A stretch of 64,000 nt of DNA from Eucalyptus grandis (Eukaryota; Streptophyta; Magnoliopsida; Myrtales; Myrtaceae). How positions within the stretch are numbered: position 1 is the stretch's first letter; each line of letters opens with the position of its first letter. Below the pieces are notes generated by a model that was not told the origin of the DNA, searched no databases, and was given only the letters and a program-made list of their open reading frames with translations. Of this stretch, positions 1 to 10,180 are shown in pieces. Location of the stretch: positions 72,612,115 to 72,676,114 of the forward strand of contig NC_052619.1 of assembly GCF_016545825.1 (NCBI RefSeq), in the 5' to 3' direction. The position numbers and the translations under genes are program-made.

Positions 1-532
1 CTCCTGCAATTTTGGATCTGCAGCTAGGATGTCGTCCTCTGTCATTTCAACAACCGGGTGGTTACCAACGCGGGTTGGAGGGAAATAATCAAGGTCATAT
101 CCCTTTGAGGCTACTTTAGCTACAGCCACATTCTCCCAAGAGCGAAGATTCGAGCTCCTTGAGAAGGCTCGCTGGGGGCGTTTGGAGGATGATCTTCCTT
201 TGCTCCTGCCTCTACGTCCATCAAAGTGGAGAGAGCGAGCGTGACCCGAATGTTTCTCTAGCAAAACGGGGCTTGGTTTTCACCACTAATGTTCTCATTC
301 ACAATATCAATTGACAGAGATTGATTATCACTTCCGGTTTGCAACCCAGCAGGGAGGAAAGAGCAGAACACGATCTGTCAGTTGCAGTTAGGGAGCTTGA
401 GTTCAAGGGTGTGCGCCCCTTCTCATTCAAAAGAAGCCCATCAACCGAAGAACGGCCCTGATGTTGGGGACGTGGAGCAAAAGCACTAGGGCCTTCATCT
501 AAACCATGGGCCTTGGCCGAAGGCGAGGCCAT
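1..532 (-). pseudogene. LINE ORF1-like (DUF4283-type) reading frame, broken, partial
   Basis: The likely start is the ATG at 530-532. The first segment is rich in S, P and G and reaches a stop near 299. The second segment resumes in another frame through a basic stretch (GRRGRSKGRSSSKRPQRAF) and the conserved-looking GYDLDYFPPTRVG region, and is still open at base 1. In autonomous plant LINEs such proteins bind element RNA. Here at least one frameshift and stops near 250-300 break it. The 5' to 3' direction is opposite to the LINEs at 28.8-36 kb, so it is a separate insertion. Confidence 0.5.
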
Positions 533-1075
533 TCGCAGCAACAAAATAGGCGAGCAGCAACAGAATCAAGAAAAACCCTAACCGATCTCCTCCATAGCCG
601 GCCTAAAAGAGAAACGAACTTGCGGAACTCTTCGGAGGCCTTGGAGAGGGGGCCAAGGCGCCTCTCGCTGCCCAAAAAAACCTGTCTGAACACTTGGAAT
701 CAACCGAAGAAGGAGGCACCAGCACAGAAAGTTGGTCGCCAGCAGAGGGAACCCACGCGCTTGGGACGACACCTGAGAGCGCGATCAAACACGGCGACGA
801 CGACGGCGGTCAAAAACGGAGCCGGAGCGTTCGCCACGGGGCTCGCCGGTGCCGCTGGGGAGGAGGGCCGTCCGTCACTCTGCTCTAGTCTCGAGAACTC
901 CTTGAGAGAGCGTTCAAACCCGGTGGCGGCGATGGTGGTTAGATACGGAACCGGTGGCGGCGGAAGAGATTCCGCCGCCGAGGCGTTGCGGCGGGATGAC
1001 GAACCTGGTCGCGGGGCTCATCGGCGCCACGGGTGGGGGTTTCGTCCGACGCTCTGCTTCTCAGGTTGTATCCGT
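1..1075 (-). mobile_element. LINE (non-LTR retrotransposon), 5' part, truncated by window edge
   Basis: On the minus strand a GC-rich 5' leader (about 1075-540) is followed by an ORF1-like reading frame that runs off the left edge. The last stretch (about 250-1) is open and reads WENVAVAKVASKGYDLDYFP followed by VVEMTEDDILAADPKLQE. This is the style of the N-terminal part of plant LINE ORF1 (DUF4283-type, nucleic-acid-binding gag-like protein). A start region reading MASPSAKAHGLDEGPS lies at about 532, but it is separated from the open stretch by stops and a frame change near 250-300, so this copy looks decayed. The upper boundary is placed where recognisable INTS9 sequence stops (about 1075-1090). 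The rest of the element lies outside the window. Class assignment is from family knowledge; no endonuclease or RT is visible here. Confidence 0.6.
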
Positions 1076-1148
1076 TACGAAGGACCTTCATCTTCATCTC
1101 CATCAAATGCTCAAAAGGCAAGAGAGCTATATCCCTACCCATGCCCTC
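1076..1148 (-). pseudogene. INTS9: INTS9-like exon 5 fragment
   Basis: It follows a TTGCAG acceptor (1149-1154) and reads EGMGRDIALLPFEHLMEMKM, matching the family's (E/D)-G...LLPF(R/K)P-A-MK region. Homology fades at about 1076, where LINE leader sequence takes over. That marks the insertion or truncation point. Confidence 0.6.
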
Positions 1149-1251
1149 CTGCAAATGGAACAAAAAGATCTTGTGCAATGGTTCTCCTCGCTGAAAAATA
1201 GGAATGTAAAAGAATATATTAAAAGAATATATTAGCACCTCCCAGACAAGT

Positions 1252-1600
1252 AATCATTTTTTTATCCCCATGCCAGAGTCTGAGCAAATGGACAGGTGGG
1301 CCAAATCGCGAACTCCAGTGAGGAGGACAAAATACAATGCACGGTTCCTGCCATCGAGGTCTGCACACATTCTAATAGCTATCTGAGGATACGAGTAGGT
1401 GACAAGCTGCGCGGTCAAAAGACAAGGTTTTCGTACGATAGCTTTGGGAGAGTAAGTTGCAGGATACACTTGCAGCCCTTCTCCATTCAAAAGCTCGACA
1501 CGTGCAATAACATATATTTTTCTTGCCTTTGTTATTATGTCGGCATATGCCAATAACCTTCCGCTACCGACGAGATAACAAATATGGGAACTTATTGAGA
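1252..1600 (-). pseudogene. INTS9: INTS9-like exon 4 (downstream of the Copia)
   Basis: It starts after a TCAATAAG acceptor-like site near 1597 and reads VPIFVISSVAEG, then QRQEK. In another frame it has LQVYPATYSPKAI, and in a third WQEPCIVFCPPHW with FGPPVHLLRLWHGDKK. INTS9 proteins have these blocks in this order. This proves that the sequences on both sides of the 2090-6945 Copia belong to one gene. Confidence 0.75.
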
Positions 1601-2084
1601 TAACATATGGTATTACAAGGACTTTTTTTAGTTATAAGACGCAGAACTCTAAAGAGCCACTTTTTCGAAAATATCGATTGCCTTTTTCGTTCTCGAATAT
1701 CTCATTTAAGAAGTACGTAGGACATAGACCTCGCTTGCATAAGTGGGAGTGACCAGAACTCTAGCTCGCAAAAGTAATTGCAAAAAATAAAATCCCAAGA
1801 CTAAAACTACAAGATCACCTTGAATATAACACTACTAGGTTAACAACAGCCATTATTTTTATCTAGAAAAACCATAGGAGAATCATGTTTGTTGCTCACT
1901 GTGGCCTTGAAGCACAAGATTGCATTGCTATTCGAATGTGCAAAAGGAGTTCCAAGATCTTTACATTGTAAAACCCATCAAAAGGAAGACAAGCAATCGA
2001 ACTAACTAATACACCATCAAATTGTAACCAGATAAAGACATGTTGGGGCATCCAATGTGGACAAAATGTCAAATATAGAGTGCT
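1601..2084. other. No gene seen; remnant INTS9-like intron left of the Copia
   Basis: This AT-rich stretch lies between INTS9-like exon 4 and the Copia target site. I see no coding homology in any frame. Its other half should be the sequence just right of 6950. Confidence 0.5.
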
Positions 2085-2089
2085 TATAA

Positions 2090-2335
2090 TGTTAAATTGC
2101 TAAAGGGAGGAGAGATGAGGCTGAAACTTCATCTTAAGTACAAAACAACCAAGTCTTTTATAAAAGAGAAAATACATAACATAAAACACACCATAACTAC
2201 CCATGTTCTCCATAAAGCACTTGCCCCACTAACACCTAACAACTAGGATAATCAACACACATGACTCCACTAATTCTAATAACTAAAAAACCAAATCAGC
2301 AACATGTGAAAAAGAAAATAACTATTTTATCAACA
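2090..2335 (-). repeat. Copia 3' LTR (left copy)
   Basis: In element sense it begins TGTTGATAAAATAG and ends GCAATTTAACA, giving canonical TG...CA ends. It is followed outside by TSD TATAA (2085-2089) and preceded inside by the purine-rich tract at 2336-2352. Confidence 0.95.
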
Positions 2336-2366
2336 ATCCCTCCCTTAAACTGATGTTTGCTAACAT

Positions 2367-3865
2367 TCAGTTTAAAGCCTTGACTTTTTTCATCGTGCAA
2401 ACACCTAGTAACCTTCTGAGCTTCACAAATGACTCCATCTTAAGGGCCTCGGTGAATATATCAGCAACTTGATCTTCACTCCTGCAGTAGATTAGATCAA
2501 TTGTTCCATCATTACTAAGATCTCTCAAGAAATAAAATTTCACATCAATGTGCTTGCTTCTTTCATGTAACACTGGACTCTTGGAGAGTTTTATTGCTGA
2601 GTTATTGTCACAAAAAATTTTAGTAGGTCCCAGTTGCTTGGATTGTAGCTCCTCAAGAATTCTCCTTAGCCAAATAGCTTGACAAGCACTAACTGTTGCA
2701 GCAACAAATTCAGCTTCTGTACTTGACAATGTGACAATTGGTTGCTTCTTGGATGACCATGAAATAGCACCTGTTCCAAATATAAAAGCATAACCCGAAG
2801 TGCTCCTCCTATCATCTTGATCTCCTGCATAGTCACTATCAGTAAATCCCAACAAATCAGACTTTTCACCATTCTTGTAAAATAGCCCAAAGTCTCTAGT
2901 TCCTTGCAAGTAACGAAGGATTTTCTTGGCAGCTAACAAATGCATTTGCGTAGGATTCTCCATATATCTATCGATTAAACTCACAGAATACATTATGTCT
3001 GGTCTTGTTGCAGTTAAATACATCAAACTGTCCACAATTTGTTTATAAAGTATGCTGTCAACCTTCCTCCATTCATGGTCTTTGTATAACTTTAAGCCAA
3101 ATTCAACTGGAGTGTTTACAGGATTACAATCCTTCATCTGAAACCTGTCCAAAATTTCTCCCACATATTTCTTTTGAGAAATAAAGATCTCATCATCCAA
3201 TTGTACCACTTCTATGTCAAGGAAGTAATGTATCATACCAAGATCAGACATTTCAAACTCATCCATCATAGATTTCTTGAATTCTTCAAATATGCCATCA
3301 CAACTTCTAGTAAATATAAGATCGTCAACATACAAGCAGACAATAAACATTTTCCCTTTATCTCAAATCTTGACAAAAAGCGTATGCTTATAAGGACATT
3401 TTGAAAACCAACTTTAAGAAAATAAGTTTCAATATGACTATACCAAGCCCGAGGGGCTTGTTTTAGCCCATAAAGAGCTTTCTTCAATCTATAAACTTTA
3501 TGCTCATTTTCAATCTTGACATAACTAGGAGGTTGCTCGAAAAATACCTGTTCCTCCAAGTATCCATGCAAGAATGCCGATTTGACATATAGTTGGAAAA
3601 TAGGCCAAGAATTCTGTGCCGCCAATGCAACCACCAATCTGATCGTGTCATGTCTCGCAATTGGAGAAAAAACCTCTATATAGTCGATCCCATATTGCTG
3701 CTTGTATCCCTTGGCTACTAAACGTGCTTTGTATTTGTCAACTTCACCATTTTCTTTCAATTTTGTTTTAAAGACCCACTTTACACCAATAGTTTTTTGT
3801 CCATCCGGAAGATCGGATAACTCCCAAGTACAATTTCTTTCAATGGAATTAATTTCATCATCCAT
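2367..3865 (-). pseudogene. Copia reverse transcriptase and RNase H
   Basis: The frame 3865-3266 carries the RT N-terminus (WELSDLPDGQKTIGVKWVFK, GIDYIEVFSP, FQLYVKSAFLHGYLEE, KKALYGLKQAPRAWY). A frameshift near 3360 leads into 3350-2367 with the YVDD active site, FEMSDLGMIHYFL and RNase H (GFTDSDYAGDQDDRRSTSGY, LSSTEAEFVAA, CDNNSAIKLSKSP). It ends 30 bp before the 3' LTR. Between RT and integrase, 4100-3858 is the usual non-conserved linker. Apart from one shift, the RT/RNase H is nearly complete. Confidence 0.93.
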
Positions 3866-4169
3866 CGCTTTTCGCTATTTTTTTTTCTTTGACAGCACTC
3901 TCAAAAGTTGCAGGGTCATAGTATGAAAATAAGGCAAAGTGAGTTGTTGAATCTCCAATTCTAGTTACCTCATAATCTTCCATCCAAACAGACTTTCTTC
4001 TTATGCGGCGAAGAGATTGGGCTTCTTCTTCATTGACTTCAGTGCCTATTGGTGAAATTCTAACAGTTGTAGAAGTTGTATTTGATGAATTTTGGGGCAT
4101 ATAAGGTGCTGAAATTTGCTCATGTTCAGCATCATTGTCATAAAGAACTTGGATAGGCTACTGCCTATT

Positions 4170-4865
4170 CTAATCCCAAGTGTTCTCTTCATCAAAAACA
4201 ACATCCCTGCTAGTCACAATCTTCTTTGTTAGTGGATTGAATAATTTATATGCTTTGGATGCTTCACTTACACCAAGAAAGACACATTTTTCAGCATTGT
4301 CATCAAGTTTCTTCCTTTTCACATCCGGGACATAGGCATATGCGATGCATCCAAAAATTCTGAAGTGATCTACAGCCAGTCTTCTCCCACTCCAAGCCTC
4401 TTTAGGTGTCATATTCTGAACAGCAAAAGTTGGACTTCTGTTCAAAACATAAATACTTCAATTTACTGCTTATGGCTAGAAAGTCTTTGGAACTCTTCCT
4501 CTTACCAATAAACTTCTTACCATGTTGAGAATTTTTCTATTTTTTCTCTCAGATACACCATTTTGATGTGGTGTATATGCAGCAGTAAGCTCTTTTCGAA
4601 TGCCATACTCTGCACAAAAAACTTCAAATTCTTTTGAGCAATATTCACCGCCACAATCTATTCGAAGAGTCTTAATGGTCTTTCCTACTTCATTTTCAAC
4701 ACGAGTTTTGAAGCTTTTAAATGTGGAGAAAGCTTTTGATTTTTCCTGTAAAAAATAAACCCAAGTTTTTCTGGAAAAATCATCAATGAAGGTAATTAAG
4801 TATCTTTTACCTCCATTAGAAGATGGATTTATGGGACCGCAAATGTTCGAATGCACCAGTTGCAA
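4170..4865 (-). pseudogene. Copia integrase (core 4476-4865, C-terminal part 4170-4445)
   Basis: The core reads LVHSNICGP...FIDDFSRKTWVYF...TLRIDCGGEYCSKEF...HQNGVSERKNR. The second Asp (RIDCGGE) and the Glu (GVSERKNR) of the DDE triad are present. The first triad Asp, normally HSD/HTD, is Asn here (HSN). After a frame change the C-terminal part has AWSGRRLAVDHFRIFGC and FLGVSEASKAYKLFNP. Two frames plus the lost catalytic residue make it inactive. Confidence 0.9.
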
Positions 4866-4968
4866 AACATCTTTTGCTCTTCATGACTTTTCTTTTGAAA
4901 ATTGAGAATGATGCTGTTTGCTAACAACACATTCTTCATAGACTTGGGAAGGAACAATAATTTGAGGA

Positions 4969-5162
4969 ACCACCGGCCGCGGTGGCTCCACTAGATAAGG
5001 CCATGTTGATCCTCAACCCTAGAGGTGAAGGGTTCAAAACCCAGGGGAGGCGCTAGGTGTATTAAGTGTGACTTAGGGGTGGTGGGTCCTCCTGCTTAAG
5101 TGTCACTTGGGGTTTACGGCGTGGCTGTTGGCTGCAAGCCGGTTCCTCCAGCATAAAAAAAA
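4969..5162 (+). mobile_element. tRNA-derived SINE inserted in the Copia
   Basis: A 194-bp insertion lies in the Copia between integrase and protease. It is flanked by a perfect 16-bp target-site duplication (AACAATAATTTGAGGA) at 4953-4968 and 5163-5178. The head has RNA polymerase III promoter-like boxes: A-box-like TGGCTCCACTAG (4983-4994) and B-box GGTTCAAAACC (5031-5041), about 37 bp apart. The 3' end is a run of about ten A. It has no coding capacity; such elements rely on LINE enzymes. It is newer than the Copia. Confidence 0.93.
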
Positions 5163-5227
5163 AACAATAATTTGAGGAAGACCCATCACCATGTTTTTCT
5201 GTTGGAGGGTCTTCAATCCACCAAAAC

Positions 5228-5674
5228 TCAAGTGACTATAGCGAAAATGCCAAAGCCATGAGGGATCTTTTTTTTTTCAGTCATCAAACAAAACTGAATA
5301 TTTTCAATCTTTAATGGAAACAATCTATTTGAATTCATAGGAACAATTGCAATAGCACCTCTAACAGAATCATAAATTTCACATACACCCCTCTGAATGG
5401 TGATTACATAACCATTTTCTTGTAATTGGCCAGCACTCAATAGGTTACTTTTCAAGTTAGGAACATACAGCATATTAGAGATCGTTTCCATAAAACCATT
5501 CTTGGTTCTTATCTTAATATCACATTTTTCCATCACTTTCATAGTAGAATAATCCCAAAAACTCACAGTGGAATGAAAATCTTCATTTAGATGAGAAAAA
5601 AAAGACTTACTTCCACTCATGTAGTTCTGCGACTGTATCCACATACCAAATATCCGACTCGCGCTCCTTTTCAT
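5228..5674 (-). pseudogene. Copia protease end and GAG-pre-integrase region
   Basis: The aspartic protease motif should read DTGCSNHM. Here the frame breaks just after VDT, and the rest appears in another frame as QNYMSGSKSFFSHLNEDF, continuing to YVPNLKSNLLSAGQLQENGY, a standard Copia region. The catalytic motif is therefore lost to a frameshift at about 5630. Confidence 0.85.
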
Positions 5675-6611
5675 CTTGAACAGCCATCAATAACGTTTCT
5701 GCTTCCTTTTCTTCAACAAATTTTGAACTCTCCGCCTTTTCTTTATTATTAGGTAGCCTAGTATAACATTCAGATGCATAATGACCAAATTTATGACATC
5801 TAAAACACTCTACCTTGGATTTGTTAGGATCTCGTCCTTTGCCTTTGCCTTGAAATTAGTTATTATTGGCTTTGAAATTCCTACCAACATCTCTATTTCC
5901 TCGATCTCCTCTTCCTCTACCTCTACCTCTACCCCTTCCTCTGAAATTGTTGGAATGAGTATTGGTAGAAGCCTTCAACGCTTGCTCCTCTACTATTGAA
6001 CTTCTGTTCATCTTTTGTTCATGGACCAATAAGGAGCTTTGCAATTCATCAAGAGAGAGTGCATCTATGTCTTTCGACTCTTCAATTGAGCAGACAACAT
6101 AATTAAACTTTGGTGTCAAGGAACGCAAAATCTTCTCCACAATGGTGACATCGTCCATCTTCTCGCCATGGAATCGCATCTTGTTGCTGACCTCCATTGT
6201 TCTGCCACAATAACTAGTGACAGATTCTCCATCTTTCATCGCTAATGTCTCAAAATCTATTCTCAAGGCTTGAAGCTGTGCACGCTTCACTCTAATAGAG
6301 CCTTGATATTTCTTCTTCATAGAATCCCATATATCCTTGGAAGTTTCTTTGCAAAGAATAGTCTCCAAGATGAGACGATCGATAGCCTGAAAAAAATAAT
6401 TTTTTGCTTTCAGGTTCTTCAACTTTCTAGCTTCCAATTCTGCTTTTTGGGGATCTGTCAAAGCCATGCCCGCTGGTGGCTTTTGAATTCCAGATTCGAC
6501 AATCGACCAATACTCATTTGATCGTAAAAAATTCTCCATCAGCATACTCCAATGGTCATAGTGATCATCAAAGCATGGAATTGCTGGTTGAACAAAATTG
6601 TCGGTGGCCAT
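5675..6611 (-). pseudogene. Copia gag with CCHC zinc knuckle
   Basis: An open frame 6611-5856 starts MATDNFVQPAIPCFDDHYDH and has the UBN2-type gag fold signature (YDHWSMLMENFLRS, SIRVKRAQLQALR, SLTPKFNYVV), ending in an RGRGRGRG nucleic-acid-binding stretch. One TAA (5856) interrupts. The same frame then continues through CFRCHKFGHYASEC (CX2CX4HX4C, about 5785-5825) to a protease-like WYVDT. So gag is complete apart from a single nonsense codon. In a working element it would form the virus-like particle in the cytoplasm. Confidence 0.9.
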
Positions 6612-6700
6612 TGAAAATATTGCTACTGCAATTCTCTCACAAAAGCTTTTTAAAAAAAAAAAAAAAAACTCTCACATTTCTCTCAGGCTCTAATACTACT

Positions 6701-6945
6701 ATTAAATTGCTAAAGGGAGGAGAGATGAGGCTGAAACTCCATCTTACGTACAAAGCAACCAAGTCTTTTATAAAAGACAAAATACATAACGTAAAACACA
6801 CCATAACTACCCATGTTCTCCATAAAGCACTTGCCCCACTAACACCTAAAAACTAGGATAACCAACACACATGACTCCACTAACTCTAATAACTAAAAAA
6901 CCAAATCAGCAACATGTGAAAAAGAAAATAACTATTTTATCAACA
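6701..6945 (-). repeat. Copia 5' LTR (right copy)
   Basis: It aligns end to end with 2090-2335 with roughly nine differences. The outer end is intact (TGTTGATA in element sense). The inner end reads AATTTAATA rather than AACA, a decay of the CA terminus next to the primer-binding site. TSD TATAA is at 6946-6950. Confidence 0.92.
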
Positions 6946-6950
6946 TATAA

Positions 6951-7329
6951 CTCGTTCAAGATTATAGCAGATAGTTTAAACATAGCATACTAATTGTTCA
7001 CTTGACTTTTTTTGAAGGTGCAACTATAACAAACAACATAAGCATATGGTTCAGTCTAGGTTATTTTCATCATCCCCCCCCCAAAAAAAAAAAAAACAAA
7101 ACAATAACAATAAAGTTGGTCTAGGTGATTTTCTTGCGTAGGAACACAAATAGTTCGGTTTTTTTTTTAATCACCATCATTAAGTTCATGTTCATTTCAA
7201 GTGAAATTCGGACTTCATACTTGAAGTATTAGCTTTATCTGATATCCACTGAAGTAAGAAAAGACTAATGTCACAGTATAAATTTTAAAGGCAAACCAAT
7301 GAAATACATTAAAATGTGATTTCCTAGGC
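6951..7329. other. No gene seen; intron remnant right of the Copia
   Basis: AT-rich sequence with poly-A and poly-C runs near 7072-7100. No coding homology. It is probably the other half of the INTS9-like intron split by the Copia. Confidence 0.5.
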
Positions 7330-7995
7330 AAATAGATATTTGCTCCAAGAGTTGTAGGATTTTCGAAGTCGTCCTATAGGAATGAGTACCGAATCACCGG
7401 CTTAACAACATCAAGTGCACAGGAGCATATAAAGTTCAATTTGTCCATTTCCTCTTAGCTCTCCTCAGCATGAAGTAAGAGCTCCTCCAAATCACTAGTT
7501 TCATCACAGTAAACTCATAACTTAATTTATTAGATGCCAAGTGTCAAAATCTACCATAATAGAAAAAACGAAGAGCCGGAAGTATCATATGGTACTACAC
7601 TATACAACCATGCATTTGGCCATAGTATTCACAACCCAAGAGGAGATACACTCAATAAAACGGGTTGCCTCAAAGTTAAAGAATCCTCAGGAGCAGTGTA
7701 ATTACTCCCCTTGTTGGCTGTTTCCAGAATATCTAGGATGAAAAATCTGAATATATTAGTACATCGCATGATAGAAGAGTGCTATAATTAAACTCCAAAG
7801 TATGATCAGGAACAAATTCAGGGTTTGAGACAAATCTTATCATTCTATCTAGATATCTTATTGTCCAATAACAGGCTCCTATTTCCAACCAGGTGCTGAT
7901 TGGTTTGACATTTATCTTGCCATTATAGGATGCCACCTCTGCTTATTTGAGTCTTATAACCTTCTTAACACAATCCTCTACATTAGCTGCACCGA
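7330..7995 (-). pseudogene. INTS9: INTS9-like exon 3 (beta-CASP region)
   Basis: It begins near a CAG acceptor and reads EDCVKKVIRLK, stop (TAA 7943-7945), AEVASYNGKI, then IGACYW and CDVLIYSDFSS. It continues through shifted frames to EEMDKLNFICSCALDVVK, then GDSVLIPIGRL and ILQLLEQISICLG. These follow the family order up to the beta-CASP core. Several single-base shifts lie between 7730 and 7330. The intron after it holds the Copia element. Confidence 0.75.
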
Positions 7996-8440
7996 GAGGC
8001 GCTCTTCATCACTATCGCTTAAAAGGTTATCAAACAAACGAAAATGCAGTTTCTAGGAAGAAAGGTAAAATGTAGTATGAAACAAGCGTGATCACAACTC
8101 GGAAAATGCAAGGATACCAATACTTCATAATCTTCAACGGCCAAAGCTTTTGACCACGAGATGTGAGGCTTTACGCATTTAATTTAGAGATGCATGACGT
8201 ATCAAGAAAGTCATCTGACAAGAAAAGGCATTTTGAGCCTTGGCTGCAGGACAAACCCCCAACATCAAAATTTAATCTGGATCTGATGCCCATTAAAAAG
8301 CTTGGGCTCTATCCTGACTAAGGGAGTTTTGTGCTTTGCAGATAGTTACAATGAGGATCTAAGCCATGATAAACTGTCAAGGCACATCTTGTCTGCGATT
8401 TAGCTACAAAACAGAACTCTACATGAAGGCTGCTCCTTAC

Positions 8441-8624
8441 CTATACAATGGCATCCATGCAAAAAGCTCAATCCCATAAGTGCCCAATACTATCCCCTTC
8501 AATGCAGAAGTGATTCCAGCTCCTCCCACTTCATCCAGTGAGGACTACTGAATTCCTCATGCATTGAAACAAGGTACTCCATCATAAGTTTCCCAAGTTT
8601 TGCTGCCGCCTCTGTTACATATAC
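8441..8624 (-). pseudogene. INTS9: INTS9-like exon 2
   Basis: Bounded by a 3' splice-like CCTTAG (ends 8625) and a donor AG|GTAAGG (8440 side). It reads VYVTEAAAKLGKLMMEYLVS MHEEF, then SPHWMKWEELESLL. A frame change there leads into KGIVLGTYGIELFAWMPLY. The family's conserved MTEVTAKIG...MMEDIVSMHKEF-type helix is recognisable. The frameshift falls near 8500. Confidence 0.75.
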
Positions 8625-8752
8625 CTAAGGTAAAAGGACAAATCTTTAAGCAAGTCACAATCTTTCCACGCACAAGCCCAAGACCAAGCGATAATTAAAC
8701 TAGCACTCAACCATATACATAAAAATTACTTCAAATTCAATCAGTGAGACGA

Positions 8753-9155
8753 AGATTATTTTTGCTGAGAAGCCCTTCGCTCAAGTAAGAAACAACAACC
8801 CAAGCATCCCAGTGCGGCTCGAGATCAACACTACATCAATGAACGAGAGATTCCACAAGTGCTGGTTCGCCACAGTTTTGTCCCACGGTTTGAAACGAAT
8901 CAAAGCGTTCACATTCATGGGTTTCTAAGTACTCTCCCTCTCTTCATTCCCAGATTTACAGCCATCGGATTCATCAACCGGATGTCCCAAATCTTCTTCA
9001 TCTTGCACAGCAGAAAATCCAGGAGGTGTAGGGGCGAAAACAGGGAGAGCAGACAGGTCTAGTGGACAATCGATCAAGATCCTAAACCCACGGACACTCA
9101 GCATGTGACATGGGGGAGAGTAAAACCCTTTACCTCTGCTCAAGCATGTCAGCAT
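8753..9155 (-). pseudogene. INTS9: INTS9-like exon 1 (two in-frame stops)
   Basis: It opens with ATG at 9155 reading MLTCLSRGKGFYSPPCHMLS, then GFRILIDCPLDLSAL, the hallmark N-terminus of INTS9. A TAG at 8925-8927 ends the first run. The same frame continues as PWDKTV...HLWNLSFIDVVLIS and GMLGLLFLT, until a TGA at 8781-8783, then AKGFSAKI. Homology on both sides of both stops in one frame shows they are nonsense mutations and not exon ends. Confidence 0.8.
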
Positions 9156-10180
9156 AAGAGTGTATATGTCAAATTCAAATTAAACCGAATGCGAGCGCCA
9201 GATGCGTCGACTGATGAAAGAAAGTGCGTTACAATACCAATTAAAGAGAGACTTACCAACTTTATGAAGCCAGATCAATGTGAAGAATTTAACAGTTAAT
9301 TCACACAAAATTTTTTAATCGGAATGAGGAGATTTGACGCAAACTCGGTGCTCTTGTCCTTGAACGGAACTCAAGCGAAGGAGAGTAGATGGTTTTTGAC
9401 TTTTGTCTTGTCACTCTTCAGACGAGAAGGAAAAAAGGGAAAAACGGAGATCGGCAAGTTCTCAACCTCCACTCGATTTCCACCGTATCGACTCTTACAA
9501 TCCGGTCCTCGCAGAAAAATTTATCACATTTGTTTCACGAAAAATGGAATGATGTGAAAAACAAGAATGAACAGTCTCGTGAACGAGACCTGAGGACGAG
9601 AACAGGAGCTGTACGGCGAAATCAGAGGCGGTGGACCCGCGAAAGAAAATCGAGCCAAAACGAGAGCAGTACCTCAAGCGCGAAGTTGGGTCGGCGGACG
9701 GCGGATGGCGACCGGACGGCGAGACGCAAGACCGTGGTGTTGGTTGCGCGCGAGAGAGAGAGAGGGAACTCGAGCGCGGCACCTTGAGCGGTGGACGGCA
9801 GCCAGCCGGCAAGACCGGTGGCGGGCAGGCTGCGTGACAGAGGAAAATTAATCATTATTCTAAAAATATAATTTTTCCGAAAGCATTTTCTTCTATCATA
9901 AATTTTTTCTTCAAATACAGATATCCTGAATTCATTATCTATGTGATGAAATCATTTCTTTATTAACAAATATAATTATGTTCATATGAAAATCTCTAAT
10001 ATCATAATAATATTCAAAAATGGAAAATGCTATCCTTCATTGTGATGTCCGAAAACCGCCGAAACGTGGCAAGATTGTAAATTCCTGGGAACAGAGAGAG
10101 AGAGAGAGAGAGAGGCGACGGCCCGACGGGGCTGCGTTCCGACAGGCGAAAAGACGCGTCTACCCCTACCACAGAGCCGA
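9156..10180. other. Region between two divergent gene remnants
   Basis: It separates the INTS9-like start (ATG 9155, minus) from the BRCT gene start (ATG 10181, plus), so it probably held both promoters. 9560-9840 is GC-rich with GA runs and gives overlapping long frames on both strands without homology. 9845-10020 is very AT-rich. A (GA)n run of about 23 bp at 10092-10114 lies 66 bp before the plus-strand ATG, a common position for a GA-rich 5'UTR tract. Confidence 0.4.

Larger units (their letters stand above)
2090..6945 (-). mobile_element. Complete but defective Ty1/Copia LTR retrotransposon
   Basis: The element is on the minus strand: 3' LTR 2090-2335, 5' LTR about 6701-6945, and 5-bp target-site duplication TATAA at 2085-2089 and 6946-6950. 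The LTRs are about 245 bp and differ at only about nine positions by eye, so the insertion is fairly young. A primer-binding site (TAGTATTAGAGCC, 6686-6698) resembles the tRNA-iMet type with two transitions. A polypurine tract (TTTAAGGGAGGGAT) abuts the 3' LTR. The order gag, protease, integrase, RT, RNase H is that of Copia. Frameshifts and stops break every domain, and a SINE sits between protease and integrase. It split an INTS9-like intron. Confidence 0.95.
1076..9155 (-). pseudogene. INTS9: INTS9-like (Integrator complex subunit 9) pseudogene, split by a Copia element
   Basis: INTS9 is the catalytically inactive metallo-beta-lactamase/beta-CASP partner of INTS11 in the nuclear Integrator complex, which processes the 3' ends of snRNAs. 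Five exon-like blocks in the right order match it: 9155-8753, 8624-8441, about 7995-7330, about 1600-1252, and 1148 to about 1076. Landmarks are FRILIDCPLDLSAL (N-terminus), KLGKLMMEYLVSMHEEF, SCDVLIYSDFSS, VPIFVISSVAE, WQEPCIVF and IALLPF. In-frame stops (TAG 8925-8927, TGA 8781-8783, TAA 7943-7945) and several frameshifts mean it cannot give a full protein. Splice-like AG/GT borders remain, so it arose as a gene-level duplicate, not a processed copy. The Copia lies in the intron between blocks 3 and 4. The C-terminal blocks after 1076 are missing where the LINE begins. Identity rests on remembered family motifs; a protein search would settle it. Confidence 0.8.

Noticed and set aside
506..1201. 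231-codon plus-strand ORF
   Set aside because: It is antisense to the LINE leader and INTS9-like exon 5. Composition (Arg/Ser-rich, GC-driven) and lack of family features indicate chance.
9211..9256. GTAAGT...CATCAG pair upstream of the INTS9-like ATG, read as a 5'UTR intron
   Set aside because: At 46 bp it is shorter than normal plant introns.
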